64,000 nt of DNA from Rhizophagus irregularis (GCF_026210795.1 NC_089437.1:2232001-2296000); one strand, 5' to 3'. Numbered from the stretch's first letter, positions 11,726 to 23,334 are shown. Numbers and translations are program-made. Notes: generated by a model from the sequence alone, not told the origin.

Positions 11726-11973
11726 TAATGCGTAAAATTGCGAATGATTCCGCGATATTAGCCACCAGATTCTTACAGCCAGTTCCATTCATTAATGCGT
11801 AAATTTGCGTAGTCGTGTCTATTCAAATAACTCAATCAATTGTAATCCATTCAATTAATTCATTAAATTTTTACAATAAATTTGCAATATAATTTTATTA
11901 GCACACATAATCTCATATAAATTAAATAGTGAATTGATACTTTTCATCAAATTTGACGCGTTAATTTAGTAAC

Positions 11974-14900
11974 ATGAGTTTCAAATGCCCCCTTTGTATG
12001 CGAATATTCAGTCAACGCTTTGCATATACTCAACACGCCCAAAAATGCTTAAAAAATGTAAAAGTAGAAGTAGAAGATGATGATGATAATAATGATAGTG
12101 AAAAATATAGCAGTGAAATGGATACAAGAAGTAATCTAAGTAGTGAATATGAAAATGATAAAGTTGAGGTAATTATGTTATTCCAGATTATTCTTTTTAA
12201 AGAAAAAGCTCAATAATTATGTTATTCCAGATTATTCTTTTTAAAGAAAAAGCTCAAATTATACTAACTCATTTTGGTTTATAATTTTAGGTGGATAATG
12301 ATAATAATGTACAAAATATGTCATTTGACAGTATTGGAAGTGCAATATCAGAGATGAGCCTTGAAGATAGTAACTTTGAAAATATATTAGATTCATCTGA
12401 AGAGCCTAAAATTTTTGAAGAACCCAAAAATCTCAATACCAAAACTTGCACAGAATTTCCTAATGATGCTTATAAAGATCTAATGTTATTAGTAACGAAA
12501 TATAAAATAAACAATAAAGGTGGTAATGAAATAATACGTTTTTTTAATAAACATTCAAATCTTACAGAATTACCATTACCAAAAAATATTGAATAGGGAC
12601 GAGCATTTATGAATAATATGAAGTTTTCTAATTTAGAATTTAGTAAAGTTCTTATAACAAAACATAAGGATAAAGATTATTTTCTTTATTATCAAAACTT
12701 AATACAGTGCATCAAAAATATCTTAACTGTTCCTGACATAACACAAAATTTTGCGCTATCTTACGAAAACTATGAGGTAAATAGTAAATATTAGTTAATT
12801 CAATAATTTAAATAATATTTATTTTAATTTATTTATATTATTTTATAGTATAATAGAGAAAGTATTTACAGTGAACAAAACACTGGAAAATGGTGGAAAA
12901 CTACGCAAGAATCCTTACCTACTGGTTCCAAATTATTATCAATTATTTTATATTCAGATGCAACAACTACAGATACATTAGGAAAAAGTCAATTGCATCC
13001 AATATATATTTCATTAGGCAATATCCCAATATGGCGTCGTAATAAACAGGATGCAAAGCAACTTTTGAGATATTTACCAATTTTAGAAGCTGCAAATAAA
13101 GATCTGGTTCGTGATACCTTTCATAAATCTTTACGTCATTTACTAGAACCAATTATTTTATTAAAAGATGGTATAGACCTTTTTATAAATAATGAAAATA
13201 CCTGGTTTTATCCTAGAGTTTCAACTATTATTGCAGATTGGCCAGAAGCCGCAAGTTTTTGTTTAGTTTATAAATCCTCCAATTCAAGCCTTCCATGTCA
13301 CTCCTGTTTAATTAAAAGGGACAATCTTGCAAATATAAACTTATCGGTTAATGATGTAATACTAAGAACTCATGATGAAATGCGTAAATATTTTGAAAAT
13401 GATACACAAAAATCTGTTTGCATAGAATCTGTACCTAATTTTTTTTGGGATTTGCCGTAAGTATGCAAAAGTAGAAATAATTATAATAACATATATATAT
13501 ATTAATTATAAATATTTATATTATCAAGGAATATAAATATCTACTTGGCTACTGTTCCTGACAGAATGCATCATTTAGATTTGGGTTTATTTCGTTATCA
13601 AATTATCTTCACGTGCGATATCTTAAAATTGCAACATGTTAATGGTAATAAATTAGTTGAAGAAGTACTAGATCGCCGTCTAGCAGCAATTCCACGTTTT
13701 CCCGCCATTAAAATTTTTTCCAATGGACTGCAGTCAATTGCAAGATTAACTGCTAATGAATATCGAAGTTTGATGAAAGTCATGATATTTGTTATTGATA
13801 ATTTATATGATGAAAATAATAACGAAGTAGATAATTTTGTAAATAATGATGATCTTGTGAAATTGTACGAATATTGGAATGAAATGTATATTTTAAGTAG
13901 ATATGAAGAATTTAGTGAAAGTGACTTGGAGAAATTTAATGTATGTATTAAAATTTTAGTAAAATCGAAAATTTAAATTAAATAAATTAAATTAACATTT
14001 AAATTTTAGGATGCAATACATAGAGGGCGCGGATGTTTGATCAAGGCTTTTAAATTTGTTTCTCCTTCCAATTTGAAGTTGCCTAAATTGCATTCATGGG
14101 TTTATCACATTATTGACTCAATACGATCTTATGGCGCAATAAATGGCTATACCACAGAAACTTACGAAAGTCTTCACAAATATTTCGTTAAAATACCCTA
14201 CCGAATTAGCAATAAAAAAGATGTCGAACCTCAGCTTTTACGAACTGTAAGTATTTGGAAATTTATTTATTGTATATATTTATTATATAACTTAAGATGG
14301 AAATTAAATTAATAGATAAAACGTCAAGCAATATCTATTAGAATGTCTCAACATTCAGTGAATCCGGCAAAAACACCTCGCACTTGTAAATTTTCTGCAA
14401 GACTCTTTGATTTCTCTTTACAAGATGCAAATACATTTTTTAATGAAAAAAAAGATTCCGTAGACAATAAAATGCAGACCGGTTTTTGTTGGGATTTATA
14501 AAGTCAGTTTTGGATTCATATCTAGATTTACTTGATGGTTTCACAATTATTGGTGAAACCCGAATAAACATATACGGATCAGTAACACTGGAAAATGGTG
14601 CCATAATGCGTGCCACAAACAGGTATTATAATAAAGTATGGTTTAGCGACATAGCTATTTCAATGGATTCTGAAGAATCAAATGATTATATATCGACAAA
14701 GGACTTTGTTATGGACAGGTATTTTTCCAATTTATGTAATAATTTATTATAAAGTATTAATAAATATTTATTATTTATAGGCCTTATTGTTAGCAGAAGT
14801 ATTAACAGACCCACCGCTAAATCTCGCATTAATTCAATAAGGTACGATTTTAAATCTAAAAGGAACCCATATTTATATGGATGTCCTCACTTAAAATTGA

Positions 14901-15007
14901 TAGAATTATATAACTTTGTAGCTATAGAGTCTATACATGGTGTCGTTCACATAGTACCCCGATTTGATAAACAAAATGAATATTTCGTAAATAAATATAT
15001 TTTTTAG
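11974..15007 (+). pseudogene. Plavaka-type transposase, multi-exon, decayed
   Basis: N-terminal C2HC zinc finger (CPLCMRIFSQR then H-x3-C) in exon 1 (11974-12168), then an acidic linker (exon 12290-12773). The core follows in exons 12849-13454, about 13533-13938, 14010-14247 and about 14316-14721. Core motifs are YSDATTTDTLG, GNIPIWRRN, FHKSLRHLLEP, the CHSCL cysteine pair, MHHLDLGLF and HSWVYHIIDSI; the C-terminal part has GCPHLKLIELYNF. These match the fungal Plavaka family, a CACTA relative that cuts and pastes DNA. Defects: in-frame TAG at 12594-12596, a one-base shift in a T-run near 14485, and an indel near 14836. It is therefore probably inactive, though a single-copy assembly error at homopolymers cannot be excluded. 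Confidence 0.85.
12170..12256. repeat. 43-bp tandem duplication in first intron of the Plavaka-like gene
   Basis: The block ATTATGTTATTCCAGATTAT...AAAAAGCTCAA occurs twice in direct succession between the GT donor at 12169 and the acceptor at 12289. Each copy contains a TTCCAG, a possible extra acceptor. Confidence 0.8.
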
Positions 15008-15314
15008 TCACTTGATATAGGAGTTTTGATTTATTTTAATAAAATTATATCCTTAAAGAATTTATGGTCACGTTTCCCATATCATAAATAAAATGCAGAT
15101 TTATTTATTTAATTATTAACAACACAGGTGTGACATAAATAAATCGTAACTGAAATTTGTGTTCAATTTGTGTTCAATTTGTGTTGATAATTCTGGTAAA
15201 AAATTATTAATTTTGGCCAAATTTCGTTAAATTTGTTAAATTTGTGTTGAGTTTGTGTTGAATTTGTGTTGCGTAATTTTTTATTTATCACAAGGGGATG
15301 ATATTTAGTAATTG

Positions 15315-15848
15315 CATGTACGACGTACAAGATTTTTTTTTATGATTTTTTTAAGAAATGTACGCAAAATATTTAATCAAAATATAATTGTTTTATTTTT
15401 AAATATGATATATTGATGATTTTTTTTTTAAAAAAAAAAATTGATTTTTTTAAAATTCAATAGAATGTGCTAATAATAAATTGGTTTATTTTTAAATATA
15501 ATATATTGATATTTATATTTAAATAACCAAAACATGTACATGATTTTTAATTATTTTTAATTGAAATCAAACTAAGATTTTTTTTAAAAAAAAATTAAAA
15601 TAAATTAAGTGATTTATATTTATATTTAGAATCATGATATTTATATTTAGATAATCCATATCCGCATGAGATTTAATTAATATGTTTAATGATGAAAAGT
15701 CTAATAAATTAAATTTTAATTGAAACGAGAAATAAAATCAAACCAAAGAGGTATTGTTCAAATTTTATTTAAAGTGACATTTTACGACTTTCTTTCAAAT
15801 TTTTACTCATCCCAAAATCAAATTATAAAAATCAAATCTAATCTAATA
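15315..15848. other. AT-rich spacer in element D
   Basis: Runs of A and T with no supported gene, between the right inverted repeat of E and the Myb/SANT-like gene. Confidence 0.6.
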
Positions 15849-16474
15849 ATGCCTCGCCACATACGTCGTCGTTCCCACTATAACGTCCATTAGAACTGGG
15901 CTATGATGGACGAACTTGTTGACATACGCCGAGACGGAAACCGCGCCTACCACAATATTAATGGTAGAAGCCGCCAAGATTTTTGGGACTCTGTTGCCAA
16001 TAGGTTCATATGACTAATATCTATAATTTCTTTAAGAAAGAATTTAAATTCAAATTAACCAATCCATTTAATTGAATCAGAATAAATAGAATATTTCGAA
16101 CGAGGGTTTCTGGGTAACAGTGCAGCCAAAAGTGGAGGAACCTCGTCAGGGATTACCATGTAAGTAAATAAATAAAATTACATTCATATAAATTAAATGT
16201 ATTTACCGAATATTCAAACTGATTTTGACATTTAGAACTATGTCCTTTATCGTAATGGTAACCCTGGGCGGCGGCTGTGGACGCGTACCGGCGCAAGATA
16301 TTATCGCGAATTTAGAACGAGATTTTGGGAGAGGCCAGGTAATTATACTATAATAAAATTTATAATTAATATTTACGTTCATGTTTTAAATTTGATAAAT
16401 TTGATCAATTTTAGTACGTGCGTGACGATCGTAGGGCAAGGAGAAACTTACCTACGTATCGTAGAAGAAGATAA
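15849..16474 (+). pseudogene. Small Myb/SANT-like (trihelix) DNA-binding protein gene
   Basis: Four short exons can be followed: 15849-16002 (start MPRHIRRRSHYN, then WAMMDELVDIRRDGNR and GRSRQDFWDSVANR), about 16094-16159 (CSQKWRNLVRDYH), 16236-16339 (NYVLYRNGNPGRRLW, FRTRFWERP), and 16415-16474 ending in an Arg-rich tail. The spacing of tryptophans and the motif fW..va.....QC..KW.nL..dY is that of Myb/SANT-like trihelix domains, which bind DNA. In-frame TAG in exon 1, TAA in exon 2 and a one-base phase problem at the last junction suggest decay. It is outside the inverted repeats of E but inside D, so it may be D's own accessory protein. Confidence 0.6.
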
Positions 16475-16849
16475 TTATTTTTATTTTTTTATTATTTATT
16501 AAGTGAGTAGGCTGCAGTCCGTACCAAATATCGGCTGGAGACTCACGTTTTTTTTGGGCTGTGACTGATACTGACGTTCACGCCGTACAGCCTGGTTACT
16601 ATTTTATAAAATAGTAGCGAACAAGTATCAAATGTGTATTTTTTTATTAAGTTATAATAAAAATTAGAATTTACTTTAATTTTTAACATAAAAATTGTAA
16701 ATAATAAAAAATTCGTAAATAAAAATAAATTTGCTTTCCCAAACTTAAAAAAAAAGGTGTTTATATAAAAGAAAAGGTGTTTATATTATTTTTGATTATT
16801 CAATAGTATCACATGCCCCTTGTATACGTTTTACTGCATATGCAGTTTA
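16475..16849. other. Non-coding spacer in element D
   Basis: No gene seen. Contains a palindromic GC-richer patch near 16510-16600 and AT-rich sequence. Confidence 0.5.
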
Positions 16850-17345
16850 CAATCTCGTAAATTTTTGAAATATTTCAACTGTAATATTACGCAGGTTTAC
16901 AGTTTTGTAAATTTTCGAAATATTTTAACCGTAATATTACGCAGGTTTACAGTTTCGTAAATTTTCGAAATATTTCAATCGTAATATTACGCAGGTTTAC
17001 AGTTTCGTAAATTTTCAAAATATTTTAACCGTAATATTACGCAGGTTTACAGTTTTGTAAATTTTCGAAATATTTCAACCGTAATATTACGCAGGTTTAC
17101 AGTTTCGTAAATTTTTGAAATATTTCAACCGTAATATTACGCAGGTTTACAGTTTCGTAAATTTGCAGAATATTTTGACCGTAATATTGCGTAAATCTTA
17201 CGATATTGAAAACTTACATAATATTTTAACCGTAATATCACATAAATCTTACGAAATTGTAAACTTACGTAATATTTTGAAATTTTTCGAAATATTATGC
17301 CATAAACTTTCGTAAACTTACAAAATCGTAAACTTACGCAATTTT
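16850..17345. repeat. Right subterminal array of element D
   Basis: About eight units of roughly 60 bp built on GTTTACAGTTTCGTAAATTT and CGAAATATTTCAACCGTAAT, more regular than the left array and in inverse orientation to it. Confidence 0.85.
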
Positions 17346-18267
17346 TCACGCTATAAAATTTCCTGATGTAGTACATATATTGCTAAACTACTAATAAATG
17401 ATAATAAAAATTTTTGTAATAAAATAAAGTAAGCTGGTGTTTTTTGAAGCATTCATTTTAAGGTAATCAGAAAGTACTAAACCCACAAAAAAGAACCGTG
17501 AGTAAGGTTCTATTGTCAAACCACATATAGCCATAAAGATTTCGAGCGCAAAGGGTGTTTATAATATTATTTAATGAAGTATTAGTTGGAGAACGCAAGA
17601 CTCAGAAAATAAAATTTTCATAGCCTCACGCCGATCATTTATTTAAAAAAACGTTTTGCAACGTTCTTAATAGAAAATATTGTGAAACATTTTTTATTTG
17701 TTAATTTAATTTAAAAAAACGTTTCGCAACATTTTTTTTGATAATTTAATAAAAATGTTGCGAAATGTTTTTAAAACTGAACCGATAATGAATCGGTAAA
17801 TCAGTTCAGTTTTCGGTAATTACCGGTTGGTAATGGTATTTATGATTACTGAAACTGATCAGTTTCAGTAATTAACAATACCGTTACCGATCAATTCGAT
17901 TCAGTTTCGGTTTTGGCAAAAACTGTACTGAACTGAACCGATCAGAGTCCTAATGCTAACTAACTCTTAATAAAAAAAAATTATATAATATATTAATTTT
18001 AAATCTTCTAATTGATTAATTAAATCAATAACTAATGTCATTTTCACAATAATTACATACTTTTGATGAGGTGTTTTTCGTAACTTTTCAAAGTGCTTAT
18101 GATGATGGTCTTTTATGAGAATAATTTTAACTTAAAAATACAAAAAAGGCCATTAAAAAATAATTATGCAATAATCATGTTTTAAAACAAAAAAAAAATG
18201 TTTTAAAACTAAAAACTGATTTAAATTGTTTTAAACCATCTTGTTTTAAATCACATGTCATCCCTAT

Positions 18268-18788
18268 TAAGGATGGTAAAAACCATATTTTAAAACAATT
18301 TTGGCATTTTAAAATATGTTTTAAACGTGTTTTAAAATATTAAACACTTTACTAACCTTTACGATGTAATACATATTTGCAATAAAAATTCAATCACTTT
18401 ATTATATAATATATATTTAGAATATAGCTGGACTGATCTTGTTGGGAATATAGCTTAGTGATACTAGTAGTTCGTTAAATAAAATGTGCGCTAACTCTTA
18501 ATAAAAAAAAATTATATAATATATTAATTTTAAATCTTCTAATCGATCAATTAAATCAATAATTAATGTCATTTCCACAATAATTACATACTTTTGACAA
18601 TATATTTTCGTAACTTTTCAAAGTATTTATGATGATGGTCTTTCACGAAAATAATTTTAACTTAAAAATACAAAAAAGGCCATTAAAAAATAATTACGCA
18701 ATAATCATGCCAATCAATATTTTAAAACAATAAAAAACTGATTTAAATTGTTTTAAAACATTTTGTTTTAAATCATGTGCTATTCCTA
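18268..18788. mobile_element. Element B: internally deleted, non-autonomous derivative of A
   Basis: Ends TAAGGATGG and (inverse) TAGGAATAG. 18268-18426 matches 431-592; 18444-18495 matches 5337-5388; 18495-18788 matches 17959-18266. It thus equals A without its gene-bearing middle and without the C insertion. It starts one base after the end of A in the same orientation. Confidence 0.85.
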
Positions 18789-18796
18789 AGTAAAAT
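18789..18796. repeat. 8-bp target-site duplication AGTAAAAT (right copy)
   Basis: Identical to 423-430; see the left copy. It bounds the A+B pair. Confidence 0.8.
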
Positions 18797-19098
18797 CATG
18801 TGAAAAATTAAAAAATTTATTATAGTTTCAGCAAGATTTTGGCAGTTTTAGCATTTATAATAAGTTTCGTCAGGTTTCGCTTTTCTCCAGAGTTTTGCCA
18901 ACTTTTTAATAAAACTTTTATATAGTTTTGGCAAAGTTTCGCCATTTTAGCATTTTGCCAACTTGCTAAAGCCCCCTAGTTTCTCCAGCAACCTTAGGTA
19001 CAGCTAAAGTGAAGCTAATGTGGCTCAAAAAATTTTTGATGTGGCATATGCGGTAAAATATTTACCCATGGCACTGAGCTTAGGAGGTCTTTCGTGAG
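18797..19098. other. Spacer between the two transposon nests
   Basis: No gene. Repeated TTTTGGCARNNTTTNGCCA-like strings suggest an old degenerate repeat. Confidence 0.5.
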
Positions 19099-19517
19099 GC
19101 ATTTAAACAATTTGCATATACTTTCAAATGTAACACAATTGTAAAGCGATTACGTGTTAGTGCATATAGAATAGGATCGACATTTATTTATATATGTAAG
19201 GCCTGACCAATTTGATTATATGTTTTACATAACATATGAAATTAAATATAGGAGGGGGGGATAAAAAAAAATACAAATAATAAAATTTTGTAAAATAGTT
19301 CTATTTTATTTAAAATACTATGCTATATATAATAGAATTCAAATAAAAGCAAAATAAACTAGTAATTACTGTAAATTACAAATTCTTTTTACAATGCGCA
19401 ATCTTTATTTATTTATTAATTATTAATACTAACTATACTAATTATTAAACATTATTAAACGGTAATACTACTTATTAAACAAAAGAAACTATATATAAAA
19501 AACCCATAAATTTTAAT

Positions 19518-22500
19518 CTAGCTTATTTTTCTTCGCTTTGAATTATTGTTATTCACTTTAACCTCTATACGAGTGCTAAATTCTTTACCTTTATCCTGAC
19601 ACCCTTGGCATAATAGATATATTATCTTATATTTAGTTCTTAAAATGCTAGGTGAATCAACGAAATCACTATCTGTACCACAATAGTAGCATATATCGAA
19701 GTTTCCAGATTTTCGGCTAGAACAGTAAAGGATTTCCACAGGAATGTCACAAGATATTTTTACACGAACAAATAATATTTCCGCCAAATAATGATCATCA
19801 GAAAAGAGAGGTGCGCCACAAGAATAATCATATACATCCAGAGATTGCTTAAAATCCTGCATCTCATCTTGACTCAATGCTTTATTACTATAAACACAAC
19901 GCCGTTTTCCACAATCACAACACATAATATAATCTCGAATTTTACCACTAACTAATACACTTTTGGGTGCAGGCTCAGCATTGGCTTGGTTAAGTTGCAG
20001 TGATGGGCAGAATTCTTCACTAGTTTGTTTCCCATAGACGGCTTGAAATGAAGAGTAGTGTTCCGGACTATCTGTAATGTTTTGTAATGTCAAAATTTGT
20101 ATTTAAAATTATCAATGCAAAACAATTTATAATTATAATACCTAGTGCCGGAGTTGGATCAGGTAAGAAATATAAATTGTCAAAGATGGTTTGTGGAAGG
20201 CGTATTGGTGTACAAATATCACACAATACATTTTGGCATTTTTTAATCTATAAAATGAAAATAATAAATCTATGTGAATAATATGCTCAAGCCATGAATT
20301 TGATATTATTAAAGTGGTATTTAAATTTAAAATAAGACAGAAATAGTTCTATGCCAACTATGATTGTGAAAATTTAAAGTGTATATCATACCTGAAAGGA
20401 ATAAGCGCGTTCATGGCAATGGGTTTTCATAAAACTAATCAATTCAGTATGACGTGTTAGTTGAGCTTGTGTGATTTCACTACGGATCAATGAAGGATCA
20501 ACCTTTAAAATAGACTGTATAAATATATAAGAATGATTAGTAATTAATAATGACAATAAAAATTTAAAAATATATCTTAATACCTGAAACAAGCCGTTAA
20601 TATCATGCTCATTTGCAGCATCGTAACATTTGAAATATTGATCTTTTAAAACCAATCTTTCAGAACGATTATGCAATAAATTTTGAACATCTTTAATGCA
20701 ATCTCGTAACCCCTTTTCTAAATTAGAATTTTTACTTGCTTTATCACGAATTTCATCAAGTATATCAGCTTTGTCAAAAAGTGCTTCAGATTCATCACTC
20801 ATTGTGTTTCGCATAATTGATACATTTTGAAGTCCTAAATTTAAGATGCTCATTATTCTTTCTGCCGGATTTGTCCAACTGTGATGTGGAGCTGTGCGCA
20901 CTGCAATGAGCATGTCGTAATTTCCACTTAAAAAGAGACTGATTAAAGCAATTTGAACTGAACCATAAGTACACCTATGATCTGGTCCACCATCAGTATA
21001 AAGACATAAAATTGGTGGTGAAGTTTGATGTGTGTACTTTATATCGATAGCATTGTGAAATTCAGTTGCATGTCTAATAGCACTGCTTGGTTCAAAAACA
21101 GTGTCTTTAAAAGATACAAAAACTTGTCCACTATAAAATCCACCAGAAATATCACTTGGAATGGAAACAAAAAAAATGACTGAAGGTGTAAGCGAAAGTT
21201 TAGTGAAATCATGATCAGATGCATTTAGATCATTATTTTGTGTAGTTAATGATCGACAGTTACGCACTCCAGTAGATACAGGCACATCCTCACCAATAGG
21301 CTCTTATGTTTATCGTCAGCTGATATAAAACATGCCCATTGTTGATATTAAATCAAAATTCGCGTAAATAGCGAAAAATTGCTGCACAATAATGAGCATC
21401 CACACTTTTCTTACGAAGTAATCTACCTTGCACCTTGAATTTAACTTGATATCTTCCTGTATATTGTATAGCCTTTGCTGTTGTAGAATTTGTTGGCTAA
21501 AACTGCAATCGAATCCATTCATATGATGGTATGTTGAATTTCTTGCCTCATTTTGTTTTGTTCACCATTCTTAATATGCATCGCTTAAAATTATATCACG
21601 AAGATCACATATAGAAATTGCCAAAAGGCATATGCATGATTGTATCGTGACGTCGATCATCTACAGCTGGAGTTTCCTATATAATTAATTGTATTAAAGA
21701 TTATAATTTTGTTTTCACAGCACATATTATTATCAATCAATTGAAAATTATACCTCATTAAAATACATATCTAATTCAGTCCAAAATATATCAAACTTAT
21801 TTCCCTTGAATCCATTATTTGTTCGCAAATCAAATGTTATTGATGGATCTTCAAGTGCCATCATTAAGTGTAACCTTTCTTCAATTTCACGGCTAATAAT
21901 ATTTGCTGTAACAGCTGCATCACCAGTAAGATCAAAATATAACATTCGCAATATGGCAGGAGTAACTGTTTTTATTAAAGAATACTGCACAAATAATATA
22001 AATGTTAAAGTTTAGAATACTTTAAACATAAATGATCACTTAATATAGTTTAAAAATACCTTGTTAAGAACATTCTTTCTCATCTGCCAGGTAAAGTACT
22101 TAGGCAATCCTTCATGAATTTTTGCCAACATACGAACTTTTTGGGTTTCATCTTAGAATTCGTCAGTTGCTTTCGATTCTGGTATTTTCCATATGTATGT
22201 TATTGTGCCAAGATAATTTCTTTGTGCATATCTAAAGAAATACTTTCTTTTAGCATTAAACAAAACAGCCATTAATAATTATAACTTGCATTACCTATAA
22301 ATTCCAATTGAGCAAGTTAATTGAAGATGTTTTAGATATCGATAACATTTCATAATATCTATAGGAAGATAAGAGTAAACATCCATATATTGATAAAAAC
22401 CACATTGTAGAATGGCATCATTTAACTCTTGATATTGTTCATTAAGATCATTTTCCTTACAGCCAAGAACACGAAACATACGAGAATTATTTGTTGGATT

Positions 22501-23334
22501 GCGTGTTGATTCATCATTGTGATGAATAGTGGCCATTATTGTTTTACTTTTTACAAGATGCTCACTATATTTTCGCATCATATCCACCAAGGCAATTATA
22601 GCAGGAATAATATTATTCCATTCATTATCGTTCACCCAAGGTTGCCCTATTAAAAGTTCTAATGATTTGATTAAAAGGTCTAGTTTCTGATGTGAAATAG
22701 GTTCTTTTTTGTGATGAGTGGTACGATATGCAAGGTTGTATGTATTTATATCAGGATCATCATTTGCATATGTTGCTAATTCTTTAAAGAGCACAGGAAT
22801 ATGGCAAGAACGAGATTGTAATAATTTTAAATGTGGATCAATATACCAAATAGCATTTGCAATACGCTCTACAAACTCCTTTCCTAAAGTTTGGTGAACA
22901 CCTCCTTTCCAACCAGCTTTTTGATTACGTAAAAGATCAATAATTTCATTATATAATAAATCACGTCTAGTATGTTTAGTATGATGCTGTGGGAGTTTCA
23001 GTTGTCATGCATTTCTCATCATAATATCAAATGCATCAGGAAAATTAACCGGATCTATTTCTCTTATAGATTCTGTGATAAGCGAAAAATTTACATGATT
23101 ATATCCTAAGACCTCCATAATTTTAAGATCACTATTTAACCCATCGCTTACTTCTACCCATTTGTCAACTCTATTTTGACGAACATAAACTTTAACATTT
23201 TGATTATTAAATTGTCCAGAAGTAAATATTTCATACAATTCTGAAAACTGTTCATTTTCTGTAATTGTAATTATTCGCTCAGGTAGTACACATTTAATAA
23301 TACCTTCAGTAACTATTACTACAAGATATAACAT
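19518..23334 (-). pseudogene. DDE-like transposase of element F with Cys-rich C-terminus, decayed
   Basis: Reads leftward from 23334. An N-terminal domain (23334-22290) is followed by LTGDAAVTANIISREIEERL near 21900. A catalytic-looking region spans 21340-20580 with SADDKHK-like sequence at the frame break near 21310, LYTDGGPDHRCTYGSVQ near 20990, and NPAERIMSILNLGLQ near 20850. D, D and E in these three blocks could be the RNase-H-fold triad (inference). The last exon, 20093-19518, has many Cys pairs (CCDCGKRRCVYS, CYYCGTDSDF, LLCQGCQDKG), suggesting a zinc-binding domain. I recall this uncharacterised family in Rhizophagus and in cnidarians and sponges. In-frame stops near 22155, 21560, 21550 and 23003, and frame loss near 21300, mark it dead. 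Confidence 0.65.

Larger units (their letters stand above)
9164..15314. mobile_element. Element E: Plavaka-type (CACTA superfamily) element nested in D
   Basis: Inverted repeats of nearly 190 bp, 9164-9349 and 15117-15314, start CAATTACTAAATATCATCCC and contain repeated AACACAAATTC-type units. They bracket a divergent pair: a minus-strand coiled-coil gene and a plus-strand Plavaka-like transposase. The exact ends and target duplication could not be read because the flanks are part of D. Confidence 0.7.
7782..17370. mobile_element. Element D: large DNA transposon with long iterative termini
   Basis: Inverted ends TACATCAGGAAATT at 7782 and AATTTCCTGATGTA ending at 17370; the match continues about 40 bp inward. 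The outer 500 bp on each side are arrays of short CGTAATATT-type units. GTACGTATATA lies just outside on the left and GTACATATATT on the right (9 of 11 identical), suggesting a target duplication of 9-11 bp, the size seen in Mutator-like elements. Genes inside: coiled-coil protein, Plavaka-type transposase (both within element E) and a Myb/SANT-like protein. No MULE-type transposase is visible, so the superfamily is open. Confidence 0.65.
5389..17958. mobile_element. Element C: hAT-like element with CAGTTTCAGTA/TACTGAACTG motif ends
   Basis: The left end AGGGCTTCGATCAG and right end CTGATCAGAGTCCT are roughly inverse. Both are followed inward by arrays of the motif family CAGTTCAGT / CGGTTTCGGTA (5398-5690 and 17781-17945). 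ACTAACT occurs at 5382-5388 and again at 17959-17965, a 7-8-bp duplication. The uninterrupted sequence is seen in derivative B near 18490-18500, which is an empty-site proof of insertion. Own interior is 5700-7781 and 17371-17780; the rest is element D. No transposase was recognised in its own interior. Confidence 0.75.
431..18266. mobile_element. Element A: hAT-like DNA transposon, interrupted by element C
   Basis: The left end starts TAGGGATGG and the right end is its inverse (ends CATCCCTA at 18266). Both ends carry subterminal GTTTTAAAAC-type motifs. Segments 431-592, 5337-5388 and 17959-18266 align in order to the short derivative B (18268-18788), so the stretch 593-5336 is the internal part that B has lost. 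That part holds a decayed transposase-like gene (about 1630-3686) and a decayed minus-strand gene. Positions 5389-17958 are a later insertion. The termini and 8-bp duplication suggest hAT; the internal gene does not look like a standard hAT transposase, so the superfamily is inferred from the ends only. Confidence 0.7.

Noticed and set aside
16850-17345. Possible CRISPR array (regular units of about 60 bp)
   Set aside because: Units are contiguous with no unique spacers, and an inverse partner array exists at the other end of element D.
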